Shown here: positions 19,532 to 27,177 of the stretch, piece after piece
Numbering within the stretch: position 1 is the first letter of the stretch
How the letters are laid out: the number at the start of each line of letters is the position of its first letter
Source of the DNA: Gemmatimonadota bacterium
GTDB lineage: Bacteria > Gemmatimonadota > Gemmatimonadetes > Gemmatimonadales > GWC2-71-9
Direction: 5' to 3'
Assembly (NCBI GenBank): GCA_016713785.1
Contig: JADJOM010000002.1
Location: forward strand, 558,001-622,000
Length of the DNA stretch: 64,000 nucleotides
Notes under the pieces: model-generated
Told to the model about the DNA's origin: nothing
The model's input: the letters and a program-made list of their open reading frames with translations, nothing else
Databases searched by the model: none
Position numbers and translations under genes: made by a program

Positions 19532-20176
19532 ATGTGCCGCGCACTCGTCCTACTGCTGTCCCTCGTCGTCCCGCCCCTGGCGGCCCAGTCGGCCGGGGCC
19601 GGGCGCCCCGGGCCGCGTCCGCTGCTCCCCGCCATGGAGGAGATGGTGCTCGCGCGCAGCGCCGCGCCGGCGTCCGTCGCCGCCGGGGCCCGGATCTGGG
19701 TGCTGACCGGGGCCGGGTGGGTGATCGGAGACTCGGGTACTACCACGGCGGCGTGCCTGGTGGGCAGGAGCTGGCCCGCCGCCCTCGAGCCGGCCTGCTA
19801 CGATGCGGAGGCCGCGGCGACCATCCTGCCGATGGAGATGCGGCGCACCGAGCTGCTGCACCAGGGCCGGTCCGTTGCCGAGGTCGAGGCGGACATCGCG
19901 CGCGGGTTGCTCGAGGGGCGGTTCCGCCTGCCATCGCGGATGGCGGTGGTGTACATGATGTCCTCGCGCCAGCAGCTCATCAGCGATGCCGGCCGGCCGG
20001 CGGGGGCCTGGCGGCCGCACCTGATGATCTATGCCCCCTACCTCACCAACGAGCAGGTGGGGCATGCCGGGGTGCCGGGCCTGGAGGGGGGGATGGTGGT
20101 CGACCCGGGGAAGCCCACCGCCAACCTGCTGGTGGTGGTGCCCGCCTTCGCGGGAGCGGCGGCCGCCGCGCCATGA
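19532..20176 (+). CDS. Secreted hypothetical protein
   Basis: A 214-residue protein; ATG 19532 has GGGAG 6 nt upstream and begins with a signal peptide (MCRALVLLLSLVVPPLAAQ). The mature part has ACLVGRSWPAALEPACYD, suggesting one disulfide, and VYMMSSRQQLISDAG and HLMIYAPYLTNEQVG near the C-terminus. I recognise no family. It overlaps the ECF sigma gene by ATGA, so it is the first gene of a three-gene unit with sigma factor and membrane partner. Confidence 0.75.
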   Translation: MCRALVLLLSLVVPPLAAQSAGAGRPGPRPLLPAMEEMVLARSAAPASVAAGARIWVLTGAGWVIGDSGTTTAACLVGRSWPAALEPACYDAEAAATILPMEMRRTELLHQGRSVAEVEADIARGLLEGRFRLPSRMAVVYMMSSRQQLISDAGRPAGAWRPHLMIYAPYLTNEQVGHAGVPGLEGGMVVDPGKPTANLLVVVPAFAGAAAAAP

Positions 20177-20710
20177 GCGACGCGACATCGGACCGCGCGC
20201 TGGTGGCCGCCTTCCTCGCCACCCGCGAGGAGCGGGCCTTCCGCGACCTCTACCGGCGCTACACGCCGCGGCTGTTCCGGGTCGCCGTTCGCCTGACGAA
20301 CGACCGGGGCGGGGGTGGCGGAGGACCTGGTGCACGAGACCTGGGTGCGGGCCGCCGCCGGGCTCGCCGGCTTCGGGTGGCGCGCCAGCCTGGGCACCTG
20401 GCTCACCGGCATCCTCATCAATCGCGCGCGGGAACAGTACCGCGAGTGGGCCGGTGGCGCGCGGCTGCCGGCGGATGCCCGGCCCGGCGCGGCCGAGCCC
20501 CCGCTGGATGTGCGGCTCGATCTTGCCCAGGCCATCGCGGCGCTCCCGGCGGGCTATCGCGAGGCGATCGTGCTGCACGACATCGAGGGATACACCCATG
20601 AGGACATCGCCATGATCACCGGCCGCGACGTCGGTACCTCGAAGAGCCAGCTCTCCCGAGCCCGCAGGGTGCTGCGCCGGTGGCTGGCGCCGGAAGGGAG
20701 CCCTGCATGA
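20173..20710 (+). CDS. ECF RNA polymerase sigma factor, apparent 1-nt frameshift
   Basis: Two frames together give one ECF sigma factor of about 178 residues. The first (ATG 20173) encodes region 2 start: AFRDLYRRYTPRLFRVAVRL ending near NDRGG. The second, from about 20315, continues VAEDLVHETWVRAAAGLAGF, then sigma-4 text AIAALPAGYREAIVLHDIEG and SKSQLSRARRVLRRWL. The switch is at a run of five G (20311-20315); removing one G restores an uninterrupted frame. A sequencing or assembly slip, a real inactivating mutation or programmed slippage are all possible. Start overlaps the upstream stop and the 3' end overlaps the next start (ATGA), as expected for an intact operon. Lacks a C-terminal extension. 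Confidence 0.85.
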
Positions 20711-21276
20711 GCCCGGCCCCCGACGATCCTGTGGGCCGGCCGGACGGCTCCCGGGTCCTGGGACCGGTCCCGGAGCCGCCCGCGCACCTGGAGCGGCGGG
20801 TGCTGGCGACACTCCGGGCTCGCGGCGCACTCACGATACCTGGGGGGCGGCGGTGGGGCCGCGGGTGGCTGGCGGCGGCGGCGCTGGTCGCGGCGTTCCT
20901 GGGCGGCCGCGCCAGTGCAGCGCGCGCCGGCGAGGTACCCACCGGGCAGCGCTGGATGCTGCTGCTCTACGAGGATGCCGGATTCCGCCCGCCGCCCCCC
21001 GGCGCCGAACAGGTCTATGTGGAGGAGTACCGTGCCTGGGCGGCGGCGCTGCGCCGGCGGGGGCAGTTGGTCGAGGGCGCCGAGCTCCTGCCCGCCGCGG
21101 CCGCGCTCGGCCGGGGCGGCGCGGCGGCGCCCGAGGTGATGCCCGAGCCGGCGCGGCTGACCGGCTACTTCATCCTCGTGGCGCCGAGCCTGGATTCGGC
21201 GCGCGCCATCGCGTCGGGTATTCCGCACCTGCGGCACAATGGGCGGGTGGTGATCCAGCCGTTCGGGGCGAGCTGA
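20707..21276 (+). CDS. Membrane-anchored YCII-domain protein, putative anti-sigma factor
   Basis: A 189-residue protein. Residues 1-50 are Pro-rich with PPAHLERRVLATLRAR, like the cytoplasmic tail of small anti-sigma factors; one membrane helix follows at about 57-73 (WLAAAALVAAFLGGR). The outer part is a YCII/DGPF-like ferredoxin fold: RWMLLLYEDAGF, VEEYRAWAAALRRRGQLVEG, LTGYFILVAPSLDSARAIAS and GRVVIQPF, matching YCII-related proteins from end to end. It overlaps the ECF sigma gene by ATGA. YCII proteins are known neighbours of certain ECF sigma factors; fusion to a membrane anchor is unusual. Anti-sigma role is inference. Confidence 0.75.
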   Translation: MSPAPDDPVGRPDGSRVLGPVPEPPAHLERRVLATLRARGALTIPGGRRWGRGWLAAAALVAAFLGGRASAARAGEVPTGQRWMLLLYEDAGFRPPPPGAEQVYVEEYRAWAAALRRRGQLVEGAELLPAAAALGRGGAAAPEVMPEPARLTGYFILVAPSLDSARAIASGIPHLRHNGRVVIQPFGAS

Positions 21277-21300
21277 GGCCTGGTACTGGAAGCGAAACTG

Positions 21301-21427
21301 CCGGGAAGCGGGAAGCGGGAAGCGGGAAGAGGGAAGAGGGAAAAGGGAAGGCGAGGGGAACTCTCCTCGCTTTCCCTTTTCCCTTTTCCATTTTCACTTT
21401 TTCAGTTTCCCGCTTCCCGCTTCCCGT
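21301..21427. repeat. Large imperfect inverted repeat of GGGAAGC heptamers between convergent genes
   Basis: The left arm (21301-21350) is a GGGAAGC/GGGAAGA array on the plus strand; the right arm (21368-21427) is its complement. The arms can form a long hairpin around CTCTCC, and could act as a bidirectional terminator for the two genes that converge here. G-runs of three every seven bases also allow quadruplex formation in each outgoing transcript. Confidence 0.8.
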
Positions 21428-21434
21428 TGTTATG

Positions 21435-22097
21435 TCACGCCGCCTTCCCTTCCTCCGGCTTGGGCGTGGGCATCGGGCCGTGGGGGCTGCTCGCGCTGGT
21501 CCAGGCCGCGAGCTTCTCGGCGTTGCCCTTGAAGCGCACCCGGTAGAGGGCGCCGAGGTAGCGGATGGAGAGGCGGATCTGCCGGGCCACCTGGTGCAGC
21601 TCCGCGCGGGCGCCGATGCGGCGCTGCGCGGCCGATTCCTTCACGCCGTCGGTGGTCTCGTACGTGGCCAGCGCGGCGGCGATGCGGGGCAGCAGGTCGG
21701 CCGGGGTGCCGAGGGAGGTCAGCAGCGCCTCGTGGGCGGTGGCGCGCTCCAGCACCGCGTGGGTCGCGGCAATGAAGGTGGCGCGCCCCCGGGCCAGCGG
21801 CGTCAGCTCGAAGGCGAGCAGCGTGTCGGGCTGGCGGTCGGCGGCCAGGGCGGCGAAGGGCTGCAGCAGCGCCAGGTCGTCGTGGATGGCGGCGCGCACC
21901 CGCGCCTTGCCGCGACTCGAGGCGGTGGCGTCGGTGCGGCCGGCTTCGGCCTGGGTGGCGAGCTCCTCGGCGCGCGCGAGCTGGGCGTCCAGCGCCTGGA
22001 CGGTGGCGGTGATGACCGGGTGGTCATCGGGGTTGGCCCGGGCGAACTGCACCGAGCGCCGACCCGTGTCGAGCGTGCGTTGAATCCGTTTCTGCAT
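21435..22097 (-). CDS. Alpha-helical hypothetical protein
   Basis: A 220-residue soluble protein, no signal peptide. ATG 22097 is chosen on an excellent GGAGGAGG ribosome binding site. Predicted to be almost all helix, with VITATVQALDAQLARAEELA, KARVRAAIHDDLALLQPFAA and IRLSIRYLGALYRVRFKGN, and a polar C-terminal tail. It resembles hypothetical proteins of soil bacteria that I cannot link to a function. The strong ribosome site suggests it is well expressed. Confidence 0.75.
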   Translation of the reverse strand: MQKRIQRTLDTGRRSVQFARANPDDHPVITATVQALDAQLARAEELATQAEAGRTDATASSRGKARVRAAIHDDLALLQPFAALAADRQPDTLLAFELTPLARGRATFIAATHAVLERATAHEALLTSLGTPADLLPRIAAALATYETTDGVKESAAQRRIGARAELHQVARQIRLSIRYLGALYRVRFKGNAEKLAAWTSASSPHGPMPTPKPEEGKAA

Positions 22098-22263
22098 ACC
22101 CTCCTCCTTGTGAATGCCGACGTGAACTGCCGGGCCTCCTCCGCGCATGGGGGCGCGATGGGGTGGTATCGACGCGGGCCCGATCCCGCGCCGGGTAGGG
22201 GGAGAAGCATCGGGTGTGCCACGCCGGCGGGCGCACCGTCCCGTGCCGGTGTCGTGCGGCGGG

Positions 22264-22565
22264 TGGTCCGCGCGGCACATGCATGGGACCGCGGTGCACG
22301 CGCGCCTGACGGCGTTACCGGCACCCCTGCCGGGCGTACATGGCGGCCGGCACGCGTTACACGGGGGCGTGACCGTGCTGCACGCCGGCCGGACACCGTT
22401 CCACCGGGGCGTGACCGCGTTGCCGGTTGCCCTGCAAGCGGTTAGGCGGCGCGTGACGGCGTTTGACGGGGGCCTGACGGCGTTGCAGTAGCGTGTGACC
22501 GGGCCGCATATGCAGCTGACCGCGTGCGTATGCAGCCTGACTGCGCGGCACGGCTCCCGGACCGG
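22264..22565. repeat. 21-bp minisatellite (about 14 units)
   Basis: A conserved STGACSGCGTT core recurs at exact 21-bp steps: 22285, 22306, 22327, 22348, 22369, 22390, 22411, 22432, 22453, 22474, 22495, 22516, 22537 and 22558, with weaker units to about 22243 and 22650. Units are diverged (typically 60-80% alike by eye). Read on the plus strand from 22147 a frame of 114 codons shows heptads such as GVTALPV and RVTAFDG before a stop at 22489; the following units are in the same phase but the frame continues past that stop. It has no spacers and is not a CRISPR array. The surrounding gap (22098-22922) has no gene I can support. Confidence 0.8.
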
Positions 22566-22799
22566 GGCGGGGGATCTGGTGCGCCGACCGTGCGCCGACG
22601 TGCCGCGGGGGTGGCAGGATCGGCCGCGGTTGCGCCTCCGTGTGGCGGCGTGAATGTTGGGGAGGTCCGCACCGCGTGACCGTTCGGCGTGCTTTGGTCA
22701 GGCGGTGACGACCTCTTTCTGATGGGCGCCGTGGCACGTGTCTTGTGCGAGGACACTTTGGGGGGCGGAGTGTCCGGGATCGAGGACGGTCGGTCGGCG

Positions 22800-22905
22800 A
22801 CCGAGCCCCCTTCGGGAGTGGCGGTAGGGCGGTAGGGCGGTAAGGCGGTAGCCCTCCGCCCGTCATTCCGAGGGAGCGGAGCGACCGAGGAATCCCTTGA
22901 GGGCG
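22800..22905. repeat. Octamer array and dispersed GAGCGGAGCGACCGAGGAATCC element
   Basis: Bases 22822-22852 are four copies of GGCGGTAG-type octamers. Bases 22862-22900 hold a CATTCCGAGGGAGCGGAGCG-type element that recurs at 24242-24277 and in diverged form near 36374 and 36795. Such elements are spread through intergenic space and are not gene-specific. Confidence 0.75.
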
Positions 22906-22922
22906 GCTGGAGGCGACGGCAC

Positions 22923-23744
22923 ATGCGTGTATGGCTCGCGGCGGTGATGCTGGTGGCGGCGGGAGCGACGCCCCTCGCGGCCCAGGAGGACAGCCTGGCG
23001 CGGGCCATGGTGGAGCGGGTGGGGCCGGCCGGCGCGGCGGCGGAGTGGCTGGTGCGGTACGACCGCTTCGCCTGGGTCAGCAGCGACTCGGTGATGGCGG
23101 CCGACCCGGCGCTGCTGCAGCAGCTCGGCCCGGAATGGTTCTGCGACACGGTGGACGGGCGGTGGCACGCCTTCTACGGCCGCTTCGACCCGGCCACCGA
23201 CCGGTACCGGATCGTGTTCCACTATGAGGGTGGGGATGGGCGGCCGCTGCGGTCGTCGGTGGCGCCGGTGGACTCGAGCCGGCTCACCGGGGTGGCCCGG
23301 GCCCTCCACCACACCTACGCGAAGCTGCCGCCGCCGTTCGCGGAGGGGCGGGTGCGGCTCAACTGGTACGTGCGGCGGCTGCCGGGCGACGGGGTGGGAG
23401 TGACCTTCCTGCCAGCCTACCAGGCCAACGGGGTGCTGGTGTTCGGGGGCGAGGGGCACTTCCTGTGGGACCGGGCGGGGCGGCAGCTGCTCGACAGCAC
23501 CTACCTCTACTCGGGGTTCCGGGGCATCCGCCCCGACACGACGGTGGAGCTCACCATCCCGGCCGAGGAGCTGGAGCAGCCGTCCATCGGCCAGATGTTC
23601 TTCCTGCTCAGCTACCACCGCTGGTTCCGGAAGATCTACATCCGGACCCGCTACGGCCTGACCACCGTGTTCGTGGGGGCGGATGGCGAGGAGGCGATCA
23701 TCACCACGGTGCACGAGCCGAAGCCGGCGCGGTCGCCATCGTAG
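22923..23744 (+). CDS. Secreted hypothetical protein
   Basis: A 273-residue protein with signal peptide MRVWLAAVMLVAAGATPLAA and GGAGG 9 nt before the ATG. The mature part has YDRFAWVSSDSV, WHAFYGRFDPATDRYRIVFH, NWYVRRLPGDGVGVTFLPAY, FGGEGHFLWDRAGRQLLDS and a C-terminal HRWFRKIYIRTRYGLTTVF. The pattern of alternating strands suggests a beta-rich periplasmic protein. No family recognised and no functional neighbour. Confidence 0.75.
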   Translation: MRVWLAAVMLVAAGATPLAAQEDSLARAMVERVGPAGAAAEWLVRYDRFAWVSSDSVMAADPALLQQLGPEWFCDTVDGRWHAFYGRFDPATDRYRIVFHYEGGDGRPLRSSVAPVDSSRLTGVARALHHTYAKLPPPFAEGRVRLNWYVRRLPGDGVGVTFLPAYQANGVLVFGGEGHFLWDRAGRQLLDSTYLYSGFRGIRPDTTVELTIPAEELEQPSIGQMFFLLSYHRWFRKIYIRTRYGLTTVFVGADGEEAIITTVHEPKPARSPS

Positions 23745-23780
23745 TGATGGCTACGGTCCATTGAACCGGGGCGCTCAACC

Positions 23781-24188
23781 ATGTCCGTGATTGCGGTGGC
23801 GGTGGCCGTGGCTATTGCCGCGGGGCTCGCGGCGCCGTCGCTGCTCCGGCGGGCGGCGGTGCACAGGCTGCGGCAGATCCGCGACTCATGCTGCGAGCGC
23901 TGCGGCGCGCCGATCGATTCGGGGGCCCGGTTCCTGATCGAGGGCCGGATGGTCTGCGGGGCCTGCGCGGGGCGCACCTACCGGCGCGTTCGCGGGGTTT
24001 TGTGGGGCGTGGTGGGCATCAGCGCATTGGGGACATTGGCGGCCTGTGTGGCGGTCTGGGCCCGCTGGCAGCGGGGTGAGCCCCACGGCCTGTGGTTGGA
24101 CGGTATGCTGATCCTGGGATTCCCGGCGGTGGCGGGGTTCTCGATCGTGGCGGCGCGGCGGCTCGGGCCTCGGCGAGCTCGCGGCTAA
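23781..24188 (+). CDS. Zinc-ribbon membrane protein
   Basis: A 135-residue protein: N-terminal membrane helix (about 3-20), a short zinc-ribbon-like module with two CxxC pairs (CERCG and VCGACAG, about 39-61), and two further helices (about 72-90 and 107-124). A cytoplasmic or periplasmic treble-clef knuckle between helices is plausible. Its last 10 codons (RLGPRRARG) lie in the first unit of a 123-bp tandem repeat, so the original C-terminus was probably replaced by repeat sequence. Confidence 0.65.
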   Translation: MSVIAVAVAVAIAAGLAAPSLLRRAAVHRLRQIRDSCCERCGAPIDSGARFLIEGRMVCGACAGRTYRRVRGVLWGVVGISALGTLAACVAVWARWQRGEPHGLWLDGMLILGFPAVAGFSIVAARRLGPRRARG

Positions 24189-24372
24189 CGCCGCGGCTCG
24201 GCATCAGGCGCTGAAGCGCCGGCCGGCCCCCCCGCGCCCGTCATTCCGAGGGAGCGGGGCGACCGAGGAATCCCCTGAGGGCGGCTCGGGCCTCGGCGAG
24301 CTCGCGGCTGAAGCCGCGGCTCGGCATCAGGCGCTGAAGCGCCGGCCGGCCCCCCCGCGCCCGTCATTCGCC
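24158..24372. repeat. 123-bp direct repeat, about 1.75 units
   Basis: Bases 24158-24249 recur at 24281-24372 with two or three differences. Each unit contains hairpin-like segments such as CGCGGCT...AGCCGCGG and GGCGCTGAAGCGCC, and between the copies lies the CATTCCGAGG element also found at 22862. The first unit overlaps the end of the zinc-ribbon gene. Confidence 0.85.
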
Positions 24373-24633
24373 GGCGCCAATGGGTCCGCTGATGCGGGCC
24401 CTCGGGGCGCTGCATGGGTGGAAGGCGGACCTCCCCGAAGTAGGACCACCAGGAGGCGCCGGCTGGCAGCCGGTTCGGGCCTACCCGGTCGTGAATGGGC
24501 TCCCGGCCCACACCAATCGCTCCAAGGAGCTGGAAGACAACAGCGCGCTCAAGACCCACGCCAAGGGCGCCGTGCAGTTTGAATCGCCCCGGGATCGCCG
24601 GCCACGAAATCGGACGCTCCATGGCCAGTCACG
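24373..24633. other. Unassigned gap, possible gene remnant
   Basis: About 260 bp between repeats and the PadR gene. Frames are open on both strands (for example a minus-strand frame from 24622 starting MERPISWPAIPG) but none has a ribosome site or a recognisable product. GC is lower than in the flanking repeats. I see no RNA gene. Confidence 0.35.
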
Positions 24634-25182
24634 TCACCCTCCCAGTCGATCAAGTCGGGCCGCCGCCTCCTTCGCCCAGGCCAGCCGGGCCGCGGTGACC
24701 CTCCGCCCCAGATCCACGGTGAGACGCCAGAGCAGCAGCTGCTCCTTCGATGCGGGTGTCTTGGCGACACGGGAATCCGCCTCGTCGAGCCGCGTCATCG
24801 CCGCCTCCTGTCGCTTCAGGTAGTAACGCACGTGCCCGGCGAGGACGGCAGGGTCCGTGGCGTCGCCAAACGAGAGCTTGAGCAGCAGCTCGTTACGTAC
24901 CACATCCGGTTCGGGGGGTTCCGCGAGCCAGAGACGGAGCGCGGCCCGGCCGCGCGCGGTGATCGTGTAGCTGCGCCGCTTCCGTGCCGTGCGGCGTTCC
25001 GGCTTCGCACGGATCAGTCCCTCGCGCTCGAGTTGGGCGAGCATCGGGTAGATGGAGCTGAACGTCTCGTGCCAGAAGAAGGCGTTCGCCTCCCGCAGGG
25101 CGACCGCGACGTCGTACCCGGTCCGCGGCCCCTGGCTCATCAGTCCCAGTACGAGAAACCGCGTCTTCGCCTTGCGGGCCAT
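24634..25182 (-). CDS. PadR family transcriptional regulator
   Basis: A 182-residue regulator. The N-terminal winged helix shows FLVLGLMSQGPRTGYDVAVA, FWHETFSSIYPMLAQLEREG and RSYTITARGRAALRLWL, the PadR signature; the C-terminal half (PDVVRNELLLKLSFGD, KEQLLLWRLTVDLGRR) is the PadR_C/Vir_act_alpha_C dimerisation region. GGGGGAGAC precedes the ATG. The divergent gene for a DinB-like protein is 95 bp away with a perfect inverted repeat (25197-25219) between them, so autorepression and control of the divergent pair is likely. Confidence 0.94.
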   Translation of the reverse strand: MARKAKTRFLVLGLMSQGPRTGYDVAVALREANAFFWHETFSSIYPMLAQLEREGLIRAKPERRTARKRRSYTITARGRAALRLWLAEPPEPDVVRNELLLKLSFGDATDPAVLAGHVRYYLKRQEAAMTRLDEADSRVAKTPASKEQLLLWRLTVDLGRRVTAARLAWAKEAAARLDRLGG

Positions 25183-25196
25183 GTCTCCCCCTTGCG

Positions 25197-25219
25197 TGAT
25201 ATACCAGTATGATATATCA
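25197..25219. promoter_or_regulatory. Inverted repeat TGATATA-N9-TATATCA, probable PadR operator
   Basis: A perfect 7-bp inverted repeat in the intergenic region 15 bp from the PadR start codon. It is strikingly AT-rich for this genome. Position and symmetry fit a dimeric PadR site overlapping the promoter(s). Confidence 0.7.
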
Positions 25220-25277
25220 ATCTGGTGTCACAACAAGCCGTGCCGCGCCCTTTTCCTGCTCTGCCGAGGATCGCATC

Positions 25278-25736
25278 GTGCACACCGCCGCCGACCCGCA
25301 CGTGCTGAAGCTGCTCCTGGCACGCCTGGAACGCCTCCACCCGGACACCCGCAACCGCTGGGGAACCCTGACGGCGGCCGAGATGTTGTGTCATCTGGGG
25401 GATGCGCACGAGGCGGTGCTGAGTGTCCGCATCCCGGCCGACGGCCCGCCCATCCGTCCCCGGACGCTCGCCCGGTGGATCGCCCTGTACACCGCCCTTC
25501 CGTGGGCGCGGGGCATGGCGACGCGACCGGGCGTGGATCCCAGGCGTGACGGCACCCGGCCGGGCGACTTCGAGCAGGATCGGCGGCGTGCACTGGACAG
25601 CCTGCGGCAGGTCGCGCGCGCGACGGCCGACCAGCTCCCCGCCCGGCATCGCCTGTTCGGCCCGATGTCCGCCTGGGACTGGCACCGGTGGGCCTACCGT
25701 CATGTCAACCATCACCTGGTACAGTTCGGCCAATGA
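25278..25736 (+). CDS. DinB/DUF1569-like four-helix protein
   Basis: A 152-residue protein from GTG 25278 (GAGGA 8 nt upstream; an ATG at 25209 lies inside the PadR operator and is unlikely). Residues PDTRNRWGTLTAAEMLCHLG and WAYRHVNHHLVQFGQ match the DUF1569/DinB pattern, with conserved His residues (CHLGD, HVNHH) that in DinB-fold proteins bind a divalent metal. The fold is linked to thiol-dependent transferases and bacillithiol-type chemistry, but no partner is seen. It overlaps the downstream hydrolase gene by ATGA. Confidence 0.8.
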   Translation: MHTAADPHVLKLLLARLERLHPDTRNRWGTLTAAEMLCHLGDAHEAVLSVRIPADGPPIRPRTLARWIALYTALPWARGMATRPGVDPRRDGTRPGDFEQDRRRALDSLRQVARATADQLPARHRLFGPMSAWDWHRWAYRHVNHHLVQFGQ

Positions 25737-26815
25737 GCCACGCATCCGGGACCACACACGTGCGCAAACAGCCAGCGCACAATCGTCCGAAGCTCTCGAT
25801 GCGGGCGACCATCGCCCTCCTTGCCATCGCGTGCACCGTGCCGGCGACAAAGGCGCGAGCCCAGGAGGCAGTGCCGAGGATCCACGAGCAGGATTCGACC
25901 CGCAACAATCTGGTCACCCCTCAGCGAATCCGCACCGTGCCCTTGGGGACGCTGGGAGCCGTGGTCCGGCGCGGGACGGGCCCGCAGACCATGCTGCTCA
26001 TCCCCGGCCTCGGCTTCGGCGCATCGGTGTTCGATCCACTGATGAGGGCGCTGGCGGACTCGTTCACGATGGTGGCGGTTACGTTGCCCGGTTTCGACGG
26101 GACGGCGCCACCGCCAACACCGCCCGCCGGCACGAGCTACGGGGCACAGACGTGGACCTTGGGGGCACAACGCGCCATCGAGGACCTCGTGTCCCGGGAA
26201 GACCTGCGCGACATCGTGGTCGTCGGGCACTGGCTGACGGGGACGCAACTGGCCCTGCGGCTGCGCGCTGCGCTGCCAGATCGGGTGCGGGCCGTGGTGC
26301 TGCTGGCAGGGTCGGCGCGATTCGCCGGACCGCGCGCCATGACGGCGGAGCAGCGCGTGGAATTCGTGGACGGGCCCTTCTCCCAGGGGTGGTTCCGCAC
26401 CGTGACCCGGGAAACCTGGGACGACAACAACTTCCTGCCGTCGGACTATGCGGCGGATCCGGTCCTCGGCCTACGGCTGTGGCGCCAAGCCGCCAGGCCG
26501 GACCTCCACGTGTGGATCCGCTACCTCCTCGAGTACCATGCGAGCGACATCCGCACGGAACACGGCGCCACGCGCACGCCCGTCCTGCTGCTCCATCCCG
26601 GGCTGGAGGGGGCGTGGCGCGAGCCGACCGGCGACTACCTCACTGCGTTCACGCGCGCCGGCTGGGGGGACCTCGCTGGTACGGGCATCGAAGCGCGTAC
26701 GATTCCAGGCGCGCGGCTGGTCCCGTGGGTGGACCAACTTGCCCCGGTCGTGACTGAGATCCGGCGGTTCAGCGGCGCTAGCCCCGGCGTAGCGGATCGG
26801 CGACCCGGGCAGTAG
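25733..26815 (+). CDS. Secreted alpha/beta-hydrolase-fold protein with nucleophile Ser replaced by Trp
   Basis: A 360-residue protein coupled to the gene before it by ATGA. The N-terminus has a basic stretch then a hydrophobic signal (MRATIALLAIACTVPATKARA). The fold is clear: MLLIPGLGFGASVFDPL (oxyanion region), VTLPGFDG, the elbow VVVGHWLTGTQLAL at 162-175, ARAVVLLAGSARFAG-like strand, and LLLHPGLEG. In the elbow, GHSxG is expected but residue 167 is Trp (codon TGG at 26231-26233; a Ser TCG is one base away). Thus either a pseudoenzyme, a single-base lesion, or an error. The late His is not obvious either (LVPWVDQLAP is where it would be). Confidence 0.8.
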   Translation: MSHASGTTHVRKQPAHNRPKLSMRATIALLAIACTVPATKARAQEAVPRIHEQDSTRNNLVTPQRIRTVPLGTLGAVVRRGTGPQTMLLIPGLGFGASVFDPLMRALADSFTMVAVTLPGFDGTAPPPTPPAGTSYGAQTWTLGAQRAIEDLVSREDLRDIVVVGHWLTGTQLALRLRAALPDRVRAVVLLAGSARFAGPRAMTAEQRVEFVDGPFSQGWFRTVTRETWDDNNFLPSDYAADPVLGLRLWRQAARPDLHVWIRYLLEYHASDIRTEHGATRTPVLLLHPGLEGAWREPTGDYLTAFTRAGWGDLAGTGIEARTIPGARLVPWVDQLAPVVTEIRRFSGASPGVADRRPGQ

Positions 26816-27177
26816 AACCCCAATGCCTGCCTGAGCGACGAAGCGGCGCGGTTCCTCACGATTCCGCAGGGGAGCCTCGACGAGGCCGAGCGGAAGGGTG
26901 GCATGCGACACGAAAGCTACTCCGGTTGCTCAGCCAGGAGTGGCCGTTTGAGCGGTCGGTGCAAGGGGGCGTATGAGTCCCGACCGCCTCAGCCATGCTA
27001 CTGATTCTGCGTGGCGTGTCCACTCTTCGCGGCGATGTCAGTCAGGGCCCGGCCGACCAGTTGTGCCGTCACTGGCCTCCCCGAGCCAGCGCGTGCACTT
27101 AGGCGCGGGCGTGAGGCGCCAACGGTACCCGCGCACTACTGCGCACCGCACTCCCTTCCACGGAAAGAGAGCCCGAC
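26816..27177. other. Gap without recognisable gene
   Basis: A stretch of 362 bp. A plus-strand frame at about 26837-26990 reads SDEAARFLTIPQGSLDEAER and might be a worn fragment, but it lacks a start and matches nothing I know. No hairpin or RNA gene was noticed. GGAAAGAGAG at 27158-27167 serves the next gene. Confidence 0.4.

Noticed and set aside
22147..22491. 114-codon frame over the minisatellite as a real protein
   Set aside because: No ribosome site, heptads degenerate, stop in mid-array; kept only as a repeat.
22264..22565. CRISPR array
   Set aside because: Unit is 21 bp with no spacer-repeat alternation, and no cas genes are in the window.
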